DNA from: Acetivibrio straminisolvens JCM 21531
GTDB lineage: Bacteria; Bacillota; Clostridia; Acetivibrionales; Acetivibrionaceae
DNA length: 48,419 bases
Direction: 5' to 3'
Assembly: GCF_000521465.1 (NCBI RefSeq)
Contig: NZ_BAVR01000025.1
Span: 1-48,419, forward strand
Under the pieces are notes generated by a model. It saw only the letters and a program-made list of their open reading frames with translations, had not been told where the DNA came from and ran no database searches. Made by a program: the position numbers and the translations under genes. Every line of letters begins with the position of its first letter. The first letter of the stretch is position 1. Of this stretch, positions 19,818-29,472 are shown piece by piece.

Positions 19818-21950
19818 GTGGTAAACAGGGTTCTTAAATTTACTTTATTGCTTTTTGCGGTGATACTGTCAACTATTTTAGTGTGTTATTCAAGTACAAC
19901 AATAATAAAAGCAAAACTTCAATCCTATAATTATCCCAATATGTACATAAGACATGCAAATTTTGATGCAAGGATAGACGAGAATGTCACGCCGGAAACG
20001 GATTCCGAGTGGGAGTTGGTTCCGGGTCTTGCCAATACCGAAGAAGGGTATGTTTCTATTCAATCGGTAAATTATCCGGGATACTACTTAAGACATTCAA
20101 ATTATGATTTAAGCTTGGAAAAAAACGACGGAACTTCACTTTTCGCGGAGAATGCAACATTTAAAATAGTACCCGGACTTGCGGATTCTTCATATATTTC
20201 TTTTCAGTCCTATAATTATCCTACCAGATATATTAGGCATTATAATTATTTATTAAGATTGGATGAAATTGTGACAGTTCTTGACAGACAGGATGCAACT
20301 TTTAAAATAATCAGCGATGATACCCAAACACCTACACCAACACCTCCACCGGTACTTATAGGTGATGTAAATGCCGATGGGAAGATTGATTCGACAGACT
20401 TTACATTACTCAAAAGGTATTTGCTTAAAAGTATAACGCTTACAGAAGAGAAGATTTTAAATGCGGATACTGACGGAAACGGTGCGGTTAATTCAACAGA
20501 CTTAAATTATCTGAAAAAATATATACTAAAGATTATATCTGTGTTTCCGGCACAGGGCAATAATTCCCCAAGTCCAACTCCATCAAAAACACCGGCGGCA
20601 ACCCCAACACCAACACAACCATTGTTTACACCGAGCTTTAAAGATGTATCGGTGCATGACCCTTCGGTGATAAAAACCAATGGAACTTACTATGTTATCG
20701 GTTCGCACCTTGCCTTTGCCAAAACCAATGACCTAATCCAATGGCAGCAAATAAACTCCAGTGTCCGTACAGGCAATCCTTTAATACCGAATGTATTTGA
20801 TGAGTTGAAAGAAGCTTTTGACTGGGCAAAAACCGATACAATGTGGGCTGGGGATATAATTCAGCTTCGGGACGGCAAGTATTACATGTACTATTGTATG
20901 TGCAAAGGAGATTCTCCGCTATCTGCTCGGTGTTGCCAGAGCTGATAAAGTGGAAGGCCCTTATAAGAATTTGGGAATTCTATTAAGATCCGGTTCGGGA
21001 AGAGGTGAGGACGGAACAAATTATAATGCCACAATACATCCTAATGCAGTTGATCCGCATACCTTCTTCGATAAAAACGGCGATTTGTGGATGGTTTACG
21101 GTTCTTATTCCGGCGGCATTTATATTCTGAAGATGGATCCTTCCACAGGTAAGCAATATTCCGGACAAGGATACGGAAAGAAATTGCTGGGTGCAAACCA
21201 TAGCAGGATTGAGGGCCCATATATCCAATACAGTCCGGATACTGGCTATTATTACCTGTTCTTGAGCTTCGGAGGATTAACTGCCGATGGCGGCTATAAT
21301 ATCAGGGTTGCCAGATCCAAAAATCCTGATGGGCCTTATTATGATGCTGAAGGCAATAATATGATTGATTGCCGCGGCCCGGCAGGATCTTTCTTTGATG
21401 ATAGAGCTATTGAACCCTATGGTGTTAAGCTAATGGGCAACTTCCGGTTTGTTGACAGCGGTATCGGCTATGTTTCACCGGGGCATAATTCAACATATTA
21501 TGATGAAGAGTCGAGGAAATATTTTATTATTTTCCACACCCGTTTTCCCGGTCATGGAGAGATGCATCAGGTGAGGGTGCACCAAATGTTTATAAACGAA
21601 GATGGTTGGCCTGTAGTAGCACCCCACCGTTATGCGGGGGAAACCAAAAGACGGTATTCTCCTGAGGAAGTCATCGGCACTTATGCTATGTAAATCATGG
21701 CAAGGATATATCCGCTAATATAAAAAATTCTGTAAGAATATACCTGAATAATGACGGAACGGTTAGCGGAAGCGGTATAAACGGAAAATGGGAACTAAAC
21801 GGTGAAAATTATATCAGATTGACTGTTAACGGCACGAATTATACGGGTATTGTACTAAAGCAGTGGGATGCAGGCCTTAAGAAGTATGTTATGACTTTTA
21901 GCGCAATATCTAAGAATGGAAATGTTGCAATTTGGGGTAGTCAACTATAG
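19818..21950 (+). CDS. cellulosomal GH43 arabinanase with CBM42 and internal type I dockerin (two frameshifts)
   Basis: Domain order in the repaired 711-residue protein: signal peptide; CBM42/AbfB beta-trefoil (residues about 33-160, three repeats of the S-x-N-Y-P-x2-Y-I/L-R-H type); a type I dockerin (about 175-240, GDVNADGKIDSTDFTLLKRY and ADTDGNGAVNSTDLNYLKKY, Ca-binding loops with Ser-Thr); a Pro/Thr linker; a GH43 five-bladed propeller; and a C-terminal beta domain. Catalytic-type residues are seen in HDPSV, NAVDPHTF and SRIEGPY. It probably hydrolyses alpha-1,5-arabinan. The GTG start follows GGGGAGGG. Breaks: near 20928, where SALGVARAD is restored by two bases (or one fewer), and near 21684, where one added base restores a frame running to TAG at 21948-21950. 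The dockerin lies inside the protein instead of at its end. Confidence 0.88.
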
Positions 21951-22033
21951 ACAGCGAAACTAAAAAATTTTTGATTGTGGTATATGAATTGGTGGTATAT
22001 AAATATATAGACATGAATATAAGGATGGTTTTA

Positions 22034-22062
22034 TTGATAAAATATATTCGATACGCAATAAT
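22034..22062 (+). promoter_or_regulatory. candidate promoter of the ferritin gene
   Basis: TTGATA (22034-22039), 17 bases, AATAAT (22057-22062), about 43 bases upstream of the ferritin ATG. The -10 is not perfect. Confidence 0.4.
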
Positions 22063-22104
22063 AGTAACAATAGATACAGATAAAGGATAACGGGAGGATG
22101 AAAG

Positions 22105-22584
22105 ATGAGTAAACTATATGATAACCTAAACGAGCAAATGAATTTTGAACTGGAGTCTGCTTACATATATGCGACTATGTCTGCATATTTGGATGGACTA
22201 AACATGAGGGGGATGACACACTTTTTTGATGCGCAGGTAAAAGAGGAAATGGAACATGCAGGGAAAATTAAGAAATTTCTGCAAGATACAGGCTATGGTA
22301 TAAAATATAGGCCCCTAAATCCTGGAGACGGTAAATTTGATTCTATCGAAGATGCATTCAAAAAAGCTCTTGCCCATGAGAAAACGGTAACTTCCCGTAT
22401 TAATGATTTGGTAAAGCAAGCAAGGGAAGAAGGAGACCAAAGAGTACTGAATCTCTTGGCTTGGTTTGTGGACGAGCAGATTGAAGAAGAAAATATGTTT
22501 GGTGTAATTGTGGAAAGGCTAGAAAGAATTAATGGACAATGGAATGGCTTGTATATTCTTGACAATGAACTCGGTCAAAGGTAA
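22105..22584 (+). CDS. ftnA: non-heme ferritin
   Basis: Ferritin stores iron as a mineral inside a 24-subunit shell and oxidises Fe(II) at a di-iron ferroxidase site. The 159-residue protein has the four-helix ferritin-like domain (LNEQMNFELESAYIYATMSAYL) with ligand residues E17, E48 and H51 in EEMEHAGK, and a late acidic helix AWFVDEQIEEENMF. Length and sequence fit the prokaryotic H-type (FtnA) group. CGGGAGGATG provides the binding site. It is a single-gene unit with its own promoter and terminator. Confidence 0.92.
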   Translation: MSKLYDNLNEQMNFELESAYIYATMSAYLDGLNMRGMTHFFDAQVKEEMEHAGKIKKFLQDTGYGIKYRPLNPGDGKFDSIEDAFKKALAHEKTVTSRINDLVKQAREEGDQRVLNLLAWFVDEQIEEENMFGVIVERLERINGQWNGLYILDNELGQR

Positions 22585-22607
22585 AATAGAAATATAAAAA
22601 GATATAG

Positions 22608-22646
22608 GGCAAAGACGCTGTGGAATAACTGGTGTTCTTTGCCTTT
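22608..22646 (+). terminator. terminator of the ferritin gene
   Basis: GGCAAAGA (22608-22615) pairs perfectly with TCTTTGCC (22636-22643), followed by a short T-rich tract. Confidence 0.6.
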
Positions 22647-22763
22647 CAAATTTTGAATGGCAGAAAAATCTTTTCACACAAAACACATTCAGGAAATAAA
22701 ATGCATAGTACAAATACTTTAAAACTATGATATAATATAAGAAAGAATTTTTAAATATTAATT

Positions 22764-22870
22764 ATGAATGTCCACAAATTGAAAAAATTAAAGAATACAT
22801 TAATAAAATTGCTGAAAGTAATTTTATAATTGTAAAAACGTCAGATTTATTTTATTCTTTAACTAGTTAA
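22764..22870 (+). other. possible gene remnant in the 22650-23145 gap
   Basis: A start-less open stretch reads YECPQIEKIKEYINKIAESNFIIVKTSDLFYSL before a TAA at about 22868. It looks protein-like but I do not recognise it. From 22870 to 23145 I see only short, stop-broken frames and the binding site of the next gene. Confidence 0.2.
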
Positions 22871-23145
22871 TTTATCAAAAGGTAATAAAGAAAAAAACGG
22901 TCTATACTCTCAAAAACAAAAGCTCTGAGAGAATAAGCTTTGGAATGCTGTGAAAAAATAAAGTCTCGGTCAACGAATGCTGCATATAAAAAAATATATG
23001 GAAAATATAGTGATAGTTCTTCTGCCTAAAAGGATGAAGAGACTGAAAATTTCTTTGTATGTAAAACTGGAGAGAGAAAAAAATTTTTGATTTTTCATGA
23101 TTGATTTACTTGTATGTTCAATTAACTGTTAGATGGGAGAATGTG

Positions 23146-24882
23146 ATGAATAGATTAAACCTAAAAAGTAAACTCGTTATTTTTGCCACAACATTAAAAG
23201 AAGTTTTTATATCTTCGCTGCCCCTTGCAGCAATTATGATTATTGTTTGCGGTTTTATTGCGCCCTTAGACAGCGTATCGGATTATATTAAATTATTTGT
23301 CGGTTATGCCAGTGTGGTATTTGGTCAGACATTGTTTTTGGACGGATTGAATACTAGTATTCTTCCCATAGGGAAGTTGGTAGGGGGTTCGCTGATAAAG
23401 CTTAAGAAATCAATATTTGTTATTTTCTTCGGACTTCTTTTTGGCCTGCTTGCTACTGTTGCTGAGCCTGCGCTGACTGTTTTGGCTAAACAGACAAACA
23501 TGATTATGCCGATTATCAACGAAACCCTGTTTATCTGGATTATGGGTGCCGGAATTGGTGTAATGGTAGCATTTTCCCTTTTCCGAATTATGAAAGACTT
23601 AAACATTAAAATAGTTTTTGCCATATTGTATGTCATTACTTTTATATTGATTATATTTGTTCCGAATGAATTTGTTGCTTTGGCTTTTGATGGCAGCGGT
23701 GCGACCACAGGAGATATATCCGTTCCCTTTATTTTGGCTTTGGGTATGGGGGTTTCTGCTACTATGTCAAAACACAAAAGCAATGACGACAGTTTTGGTA
23801 TTATCGGTCTTGCTCGGTAGGCCCAATTATTTCATTGGCCATCTACGGCATAGTTATTAATTTTCTTCATAATGGTGTACTTCCTCCCGAGCAGGTGTAT
23901 GCACCGAAACTATGGGAACCATGGGGGAGATAATTTCCGGTAACCTATTGGGAGTTACCTTGCACTTTTGCCTGTTATCATAGTATTTTTACCCTTTCAG
24001 TTTTTCTTAATAAAGCAGCCGAAAAAGGAATTTGTAAAAATTTTATTGGGTACTGTTGTTGTGTTTATAGGTTTGTTGATTTTCCTGGCAGGTATTGATT
24101 ATGGATTTGCATTTGCCGGCAAATATATTGGAGAGGTCTTCTTGGAACCTTCTCGACCTGGCTGGTTTAGGTGGCTGCTTCTTATTGTTGCATTTATTTT
24201 GGGTGCCGCCATTACCTTGTCGGAGCCTGCTGTTACGGTGCTGGGAGAACAGTTGGAGGAGATAACCAACGGGCACATTAGAAAGTTTACAATTCGCATG
24301 ACCCTCGCTATAGGTATTGGTTTTGCCTCTTTGCTCGGGATGTTAAAGATATTGACAGAGATTAATATATTGTGGTTTTTGATACCCCTTTATGCTATTG
24401 CCCTTATTATGATGATATTTGCACCGAATCTTTTTGTAGGGCTTGCCTTTGACTCGGGAGGCGTATCCGGCGGAGCTTTAACATCTGCTTTCCTGACACC
24501 TCTCACTCTTGGAGTAGCTCAGGCTGTGGCAGCAACATCTTCTTCCGGGGGACAGTCAATTTTAGTTAATGGTTTTGGAATTATTGCATTTATTTCAGTT
24601 ACCCCATTGATTGCTGTACAATTTTTAGGTATAGTGTATAATATAAATATTAAGAAGGCGGAAAAATCTCTGAAAGATGCAGAATTGAACGATATAAAAG
24701 AGTTGGCATCTCTTGCAGGTTTAGTTGAAGAACCGGACGTAGAAGCGCCAAATGTAATAGAACCAAATGTAGAAGAACCAAATATAGAAGAATCAAATAT
24801 GGAACTTGAAGAGAAAAATATTGCCGAGGACATGGAAGAAATGCAGCTTGAGGTTGAGGCGGAAAAAAGCAGTTCAAAATAG
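23146..24882 (+). CDS. DUF1538 integral membrane protein (three frameshifts)
   Basis: The repaired protein has about 579 residues and two homologous membrane halves of the DUF1538 family (first: LATVAEPALTVLAKQ and FVALAFDGSGATTGDISVPF; second: ITLSEPAVTVLGEQ and FVGLAFDSGGVSGGALTSAF). The matching EPA-x-TVL and AFD-x-G/S motifs show an internal duplication, as in transporters. Substrate is unknown. The C-terminus is acidic and repetitive (EEPDVEAPNVIEPNVEEPN). The ATG at 23146 has GGGAGA before it. Single bases are missing near 23815 (GLASVGPIISLAIYG is restored), 23906 (PETMGTMGEIISG) and 23966 (T-run; LHFLPVIIVF). Two PII-like genes follow, so it is probably a regulated transporter. Confidence 0.85.
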
Positions 24883-24909
24883 AATATTTTAGAGGAGGAA
24901 AATATAGCC

Positions 24910-25224
24910 TTGGCTGAATATAAATTTGGTGTTGATTTTTTAACCTTAATAGCGGACAGAAAGTATAAAAAGGAAATCTTAAAACTTTTATTTGACTGTA
25001 GATGTCATCTGATTGATGTGATCTATGTTAAAGGCACAGTGAAGTCGGAATATTTTAGGGATATGTTGGGACTTGTTCCCGAGGAGAAAAGAGTAATGAT
25101 TACCGGATTGATTGCAGGTAATTTATCCGGCCAATTGCTTGAGCAATTAGTTACAAAATTGAATTTTGAGAAACCAAATACAGGGATTGCGTTTGTTGTC
25201 CCCGTGGATAAGTTATCAGTATAA
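24910..25224 (+). CDS. PII-like signalling protein 1
   Basis: A 104-residue protein with TTG start behind GAGGAGG (24892-24898). Its pattern of strands and a central variable loop (FDCRCHLIDVIYVKGTVKSE ... LVPEEKRVMITGLIAG) resembles a diverged PII-type trimeric ferredoxin-like fold. It starts 27 bases after the DUF1538 gene and 16 bases before a second PII-like gene. PII proteins sense nucleotides or 2-oxoglutarate and bind transporters, so control of the neighbouring DUF1538 protein is the likely job. The family assignment is weaker than for the next gene. Confidence 0.6.
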   Translation: MAEYKFGVDFLTLIADRKYKKEILKLLFDCRCHLIDVIYVKGTVKSEYFRDMLGLVPEEKRVMITGLIAGNLSGQLLEQLVTKLNFEKPNTGIAFVVPVDKLSV

Positions 25225-25240
25225 TTGTAGGAGGATTAAA

Positions 25241-25567
25241 ATGGACAATACTAATATGAAAGCATTGTATATTGTTGTTAATGCAGGCTTTGCCGAGCAA
25301 GTGGTTGAATATATACGTTCTCAAGGTTCTACCGGAGCCACCATAATTAATGCAAGAGGAGTAAGCGCGCTGCAAAAAGAAATTATGGGAATTAGTGTTG
25401 ACAGGGAAAAAGAAGTGGTATTGACTATTACCGAAAGCGAAATTGCCGACAAAATTATGGAGGCAATAAAACTAAATACGTCATTTAAAACTGAGGCCCA
25501 AGGTATTTGCTTTGCTTTACCGGTGTCAAAGGTGGTTGGTTTGAGAAAAATTTCATCATCAGATTAA
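25241..25567 (+). CDS. PII-like signalling protein 2 (P-II nitrogen regulator-like)
   Basis: The 108-residue product starts MKALYIVVNAGFAEQVVEYIRSQ after a short tail and has GATIINARGVS, KEVVLTITESEIADKIMEAI and the GICFALPV end, the beta-alpha-beta order of the PII fold. The canonical Tyr51 uridylylation site of GlnB is not apparent, so it belongs to the broader PII-like group. AGGAGG precedes the ATG. It is the third gene of the DUF1538 operon. Confidence 0.75.
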   Translation: MDNTNMKALYIVVNAGFAEQVVEYIRSQGSTGATIINARGVSALQKEIMGISVDREKEVVLTITESEIADKIMEAIKLNTSFKTEAQGICFALPVSKVVGLRKISSSD

Positions 25568-25572
25568 ATATG

Positions 25573-25660
25573 CAATATCTGTGCTTTCGAGTGCCGACAG
25601 ATATCCAACTCCAAGACCTTCGGGTCGGAAGTATTATGCTCGTGAAGGTAGCTCTACCTG
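25573..25660 (+). ncRNA. cluster of three hairpins after the PII-like genes (unclassified)
   Basis: ATATCTGT/ACAGATAT (25575-25582 and 25597-25604), GACC-UUCG-GGTC (25615-25626) and GGTA-GCTC-TACC (25647-25658) form three successive stems just after the stop of the second PII-like gene. There is no T-run. They may be a structured 3' end or a short RNA; I match them to no known family. Confidence 0.25.
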
Positions 25661-25777
25661 TTCATAGAGGCATTTCTCGTATCTTTCTGAAATATTAACG
25701 AAATTTAATAATACTTGGAAAATAACGGCAGACCGAGTATTTTTTTAAAGGCTGCCGGATGAGATTTTGCTTTTTAA

Positions 25778-25809
25778 TTGTCAACCTAAAATTCAAACTA
25801 GGTTGACAA
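25778..25809 (+). promoter_or_regulatory. BirA operator of the biotin operon
   Basis: TTGTCAACCTA (25778-25788) and TAGGTTGACAA (25799-25809) are a perfect 11-base inverted repeat with the half-site and spacing of the Firmicute BirA site (TTGTnAACC, about 14 bases, GGTTnACAA). The right half contains the -35 of the bio promoter, so biotinyl-AMP-loaded BirA would block it. Confidence 0.9.
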
Positions 25810-25831
25810 CTGATTTTTGTATGGATATAAT
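25803..25831 (+). promoter_or_regulatory. sigma-A promoter of the biotin operon
   Basis: Consensus TTGACA (25803-25808), exactly 17 bases, consensus TATAAT (25826-25831). It overlaps the BirA operator and lies about 40 bases upstream of bioB. Confidence 0.9.
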
Positions 25832-25868
25832 GTGAAATGAAGTGTTATAAAGGGGGAATAGGGGCTTT

Positions 25869-26829
25869 ATGGATTTTTATCGGAGATTGAGAATAAATTG
25901 GCCAAAGATGAGATGATTACCTTTGAGGAAGCAATGGAGCTTTCAAAAGGGAAGGTTGAAGACCAAAAGTTGTTTTTGCTGGCCGACAAGCTGTGCAAGA
26001 AGAATATGGGCTACAAGGTGGACCTTTGCTCGATAATTAATGCAAAATCGGGAGGATGTTCGGAGAACTGCAAATTTTGTGCCCAGTCGGGGCATTTCAA
26101 TACAGGAGTTAAAATCTATCCATTGATTGACATTGATGATGTCTTAAAAGAGGCAAAGGAAAATGAAAAAGAAGGTGTGCACCGTTTCTCGCTTGTAACT
26201 AGCGGAAAAATCGTTTCAGATGAGGAATTTGAAAAGATTCTTAGAATATATTCGGTATTGAGAAAAGAGACAAATTTAAAGCTTTGTGCTTCGTTGGGAA
26301 GCCTAAGTTATGAGCGGGCAAAAAGGCTAAAAGAGGCGGGAGTATCCATGTACACCACAATATCGAAACTTGCAGGGAATATTATAGGGAAATCTGTAAT
26401 ACTCATACATACGATGACAGAATAAGTACTATAAAAAATGCGGCAAAGGCAGGGCTTGAGGTTTGCTGTGGCGGAATAATCGGTATGGGGGAGAGCATGG
26501 ATCAGAGAATTAAGATGGCATTTGAGATAAGGGAGCTTGGTATCAAATCGGTTCCGATCAATGTATTAAACCCCATAAAGGGTACACCTTTGGAGAACGT
26601 AAAAAGTCTTTCTCCCAACGAGATACTTAGAACCATAGCCCTTTTCAGGCTGATAATGCCCTATGCCCACATTAGATATGCCGGAGGAAGGATGTGTTTG
26701 GGAGAACATCAGTCAAAAGGCTTTAAGGCCGGTGTCAGTGCAATGCTGGTGGGTAACTATCTAACGACGGTGGGCAATAAAATTTCGGATGACCTTGAAA
26801 TGATTCAAAGCATGGGGCTTGAAGTATGA
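25869..26829 (+). CDS. bioB: biotin synthase BioB (two frameshifts)
   Basis: BioB is the radical-SAM enzyme that inserts sulfur into dethiobiotin. The [4Fe-4S] motif C-x3-C-x2-C is seen in GGCSENCKFCAQSGHF. The conserved YHHNIETCREYY region is interrupted near 26353, where TACACCACAAT needs one C to read correctly. The true start is probably the ATG at 25869: with one more T in the run at 25873-25877 it reads MDFLSEIENKLAKDEM, the usual BioB N-terminus, instead of a TTG start at 25898. With both repairs the protein has 320 residues, the normal family length. It overlaps bioD by four bases (ATGA). Confidence 0.92.
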
Positions 26830-27515
26830 GCGGTGCTAAAGGAATATACATTATCGGTACAGATACCGATGTGGGCAAGACCGTTGTTTGTGCAGGGCTA
26901 ATGTATTTATTGAAGTCGAAAGGATATGATCCCTGCTATTTTAAGCCTGTATCCAGCGGCGGCAGGGATACGGAAAATGGCTTTTTCTCTTATGATGCTT
27001 CTTTTGTAAAAGCGGTTTCAGGGTTTGATGAAGATGATAACATGATAAATCCTTTTAGATTCAGAATACCGGTTTCACCGCATCTGGCATCGGAGATGGA
27101 GGGCTTTGCGGTTGATAAAGAAATTATCCGCGATAGGTACAATAAGCTTATTGAAAAGTACCGGTATATTGTGGTTGAAGGATGCGGCGGGCTTGCTGTG
27201 CCTTTGACCAAGGATGGATATTTGCAGTTTCAACTTGTAAAAGAGATGGGGCTTGGTTGTATCCTGATTTCCCGAACCACTCTTGGCACTATAAACCATA
27301 CCCTGCTTACCGTTTCTTTTGCCCAAAATGCCGGTATTCCAATTAAGGGTATAGTTTTCAGTGGTTTTTCAGGAGATGATGCGGAACGGGACAATATAGA
27401 AACAATAAGGCATTTGACCAAAGTGCCGGTGATAGGAGTTATTCCTAAAATAGAAGGAATTAATGTTGAGGATAAGGCTTTGGGAGAACTAAAATCTGTT
27501 TTTGAAAAACAATAG
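26826..27515 (+). CDS. bioD: dethiobiotin synthetase BioD
   Basis: BioD closes the ureido ring of dethiobiotin from 7,8-diaminopelargonic acid, CO2 and ATP. The 229-residue protein has the P-loop GTDTDVGKT (residues about 11-19), KPVSSG for substrate binding, and VEGCGGLAVPL of the family's second motif. ATGA overlap with bioB indicates coupled translation. This is the only biotin gene in the row without a visible frameshift apart from bioH. Confidence 0.95.
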   Translation: MSGAKGIYIIGTDTDVGKTVVCAGLMYLLKSKGYDPCYFKPVSSGGRDTENGFFSYDASFVKAVSGFDEDDNMINPFRFRIPVSPHLASEMEGFAVDKEIIRDRYNKLIEKYRYIVVEGCGGLAVPLTKDGYLQFQLVKEMGLGCILISRTTLGTINHTLLTVSFAQNAGIPIKGIVFSGFSGDDAERDNIETIRHLTKVPVIGVIPKIEGINVEDKALGELKSVFEKQ

Positions 27516-27536
27516 ATATTGAAGAGTTGTTGGCAA

Positions 27537-28702
27537 ATGTATGATTTTGAGGGTGTTTTGAAAGATATAAAAGACAAGGGACTATACAGGGAACTTCGCA
27601 GTGTTGAGGCTTCCCAAGGTACGTATACCGTTATTGACGGAAGAAAAATGCTTATTCTATCCTCAAACAATTATCTGGGATTGTGTGATGATAGTAGGCT
27701 TAAAAATGCTGCAATAGAAGCTATTCGTAAATATGGCGTGGGAGCCGGCGGCTCGAGGCTGACTTGCGGAAACTTTGTGCTGCACAGAGAGCTGGAAGAA
27801 AGGCTTGCCGGATTTAAGGAAGCGGAAGGCTGTATTGTTTTTGGAAGCGGATATGCTGCAAATATAGGAACAATATCGGGGATTGCGGACAAAAGTTGGG
27901 TCATATTCTGCGACCGCCTGAACCATGCCAGCATTGTGGACGGCATTCGCCTAAGCGGTGCAAAGCTTGTGGTGTATAAACACTGCGACATGGAGGACCT
28001 TGAAAGCAAGATTGTGCGCTACCATACCGGCAAAAGTCTTATAGTAACGGATGGGGTGTTCAGCATGGACGGGGATATGCGCCGGTAGATAGAATTGTGG
28101 AATTGGCGAAAAAATACAATCTCATGACGATGGTGGATGATGCCCATGCCACAGGTGTTTTGGGAGAGAAGGGAAAGGGGACATTGGAGTATTTCGGTGT
28201 TAAAGATGATGTTGATATTAACATGGGTACTTTGAGCAAGGCTTTTGGTGTAGAAGGGGGATTTGTCACAGGAAAGAAGAAACTTATTGATTTTCTCCGC
28301 CACAAGGCCAAAAGCTTTATTTACTCTACTGCTCCGCCGCCTCATAATATGGCTGCGGCGTTAGAGGCTTTGAATATCATAGAAACGGAGCCGCAGGCAA
28401 GAAAAGAATTGGCTGAAAAATCTGTGTGGTTAAGAAACAGGTTGATAGAAAAAGGCTTTAACGTCCCAAAAGGTATGACGCCGATAATACCGCTTATGGT
28501 GGGAGATGCGAAAATTGCAGTAGAATTTAGTATGCTGCTTTATAACGAAGGGATATATATTCCGGCTATCAGACCCCCGACAGTCCCCAAAGGAACAAGC
28601 AGGCTTAGGATTTCTATAATGGCTTCCCATTCCTATGAAGACATGGAGTTTGCCCTTAAAAATCTTGTACGTTTTGGAAGGGAGCTGGGGATAATAGCAT
28701 AA
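27537..28702 (+). CDS. bioF: 8-amino-7-oxononanoate synthase BioF (frameshifted)
   Basis: BioF is the PLP enzyme that condenses pimeloyl-ACP (or -CoA) with alanine. Visible motifs are SNNYLGL, the GAGGSRLTCGN stretch, HAS-x-DG, TDGVFSMDGD and the PLP lysine in GTLSKAFGVEGGF. The frame stops near 28077 where GATATGCGCCGG needs one base to read GDIAPVDRIVELAKKY; after it the second part runs to 28702, giving 388 residues. The ATG at 27537 is preferred, although its binding site is weak; an upstream TTG (27519) is the alternative. The stop TAA shares its last A with the start of the next gene. Confidence 0.92.
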
Positions 28703-29472
28703 TGGTGACAGGGGAGGATAATGTTTTGGAAAAACGAAAGCTTGTCATGCTGCCCGGGTGGAGTATGGATTCTTCAGTGTGGAAGCCCGTTGCTCCGGTT
28801 TTAAGTGAATATTTTCAGCTTGTTTTCTGTGAATGGCATGACATAAACACCATGGAGGGCTATACCGAAAGGGTATGTAAGTTGATTGAGAAGGAGAAGG
28901 GAAATTTGTGCCTTCTGGGATGGTCTTTAGGAAGTTTGCTTGCGGTTGATGCTGCCGTCAGATACAAAGCAAGGGTTGAAAAGCTAGTTCTTGTAGGCGG
29001 GACAGCTCGGTTTACAAGGGATAAAGAGACTGGGTACTTTTGCGGCTGGCATAAAAGTGCGGTTAAGAAGATGAAAGAAGCTGTAAAAGTTGACAGGGAA
29101 AAAGCGATGGATTCCTTTTATTCTTCTCTTTTTTCTTCGAAGGAGCAGGAAAGCAAGGAATATGTGGCGTTGTTCAAAGCTGATATCGATGCAAATACAG
29201 CTTCTTTTAAGGAGCTTGAGGCCGGGCTTGACTACCTTTTGGCTGCTGATATGAGGATGCAGTTGGAAAGTATAAAAGCGGATACGCTTATCATTCATGG
29301 CGAAATGGACGCCATATGTTCCAAAGAAGCGGCTTTGTATATGGCGCAGAGGATGAAAGACAAAGCGCAAGTCTTTATCATGGAAGGCATAGGTCACGTC
29401 CCTTTTTATTCTCTACCGGAGGAATTTACAAGATTGATTTTGGAATTTATGGAGCAAGGTGATAAAAAGTGA
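28702..29472 (+). CDS. bioH: alpha/beta hydrolase, probable pimeloyl-ACP methyl ester esterase BioH/BioG-like
   Basis: In the BioC-BioH route this esterase removes the methyl group from pimeloyl-ACP methyl ester. The 256-residue hydrolase has the nucleophile elbow GWSLGS, an Asp in HGEMDAICSK and the terminal His in GIGHVPFYS, so the catalytic triad is complete. It lies between bioF and bioC with overlapping ends (TAATG and GTGATAG), which supports the biotin role. Sequence alone does not distinguish BioH from other esterases used by different bacteria at this step, so the symbol is inferred from context. Confidence 0.82.
   Translation: MVTGEDNVLEKRKLVMLPGWSMDSSVWKPVAPVLSEYFQLVFCEWHDINTMEGYTERVCKLIEKEKGNLCLLGWSLGSLLAVDAAVRYKARVEKLVLVGGTARFTRDKETGYFCGWHKSAVKKMKEAVKVDREKAMDSFYSSLFSSKEQESKEYVALFKADIDANTASFKELEAGLDYLLAADMRMQLESIKADTLIIHGEMDAICSKEAALYMAQRMKDKAQVFIMEGIGHVPFYSLPEEFTRLILEFMEQGDKK

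Noticed and set aside
20950..21693. reading the GH43 part after the break as a separate intracellular arabinanase
   Set aside because: It lacks a start and signal and continues the propeller exactly where the upstream part stops.
22870..23100. possible transposase remnant
   Set aside because: The reading needs several stops to be ignored and shows no catalytic motif.
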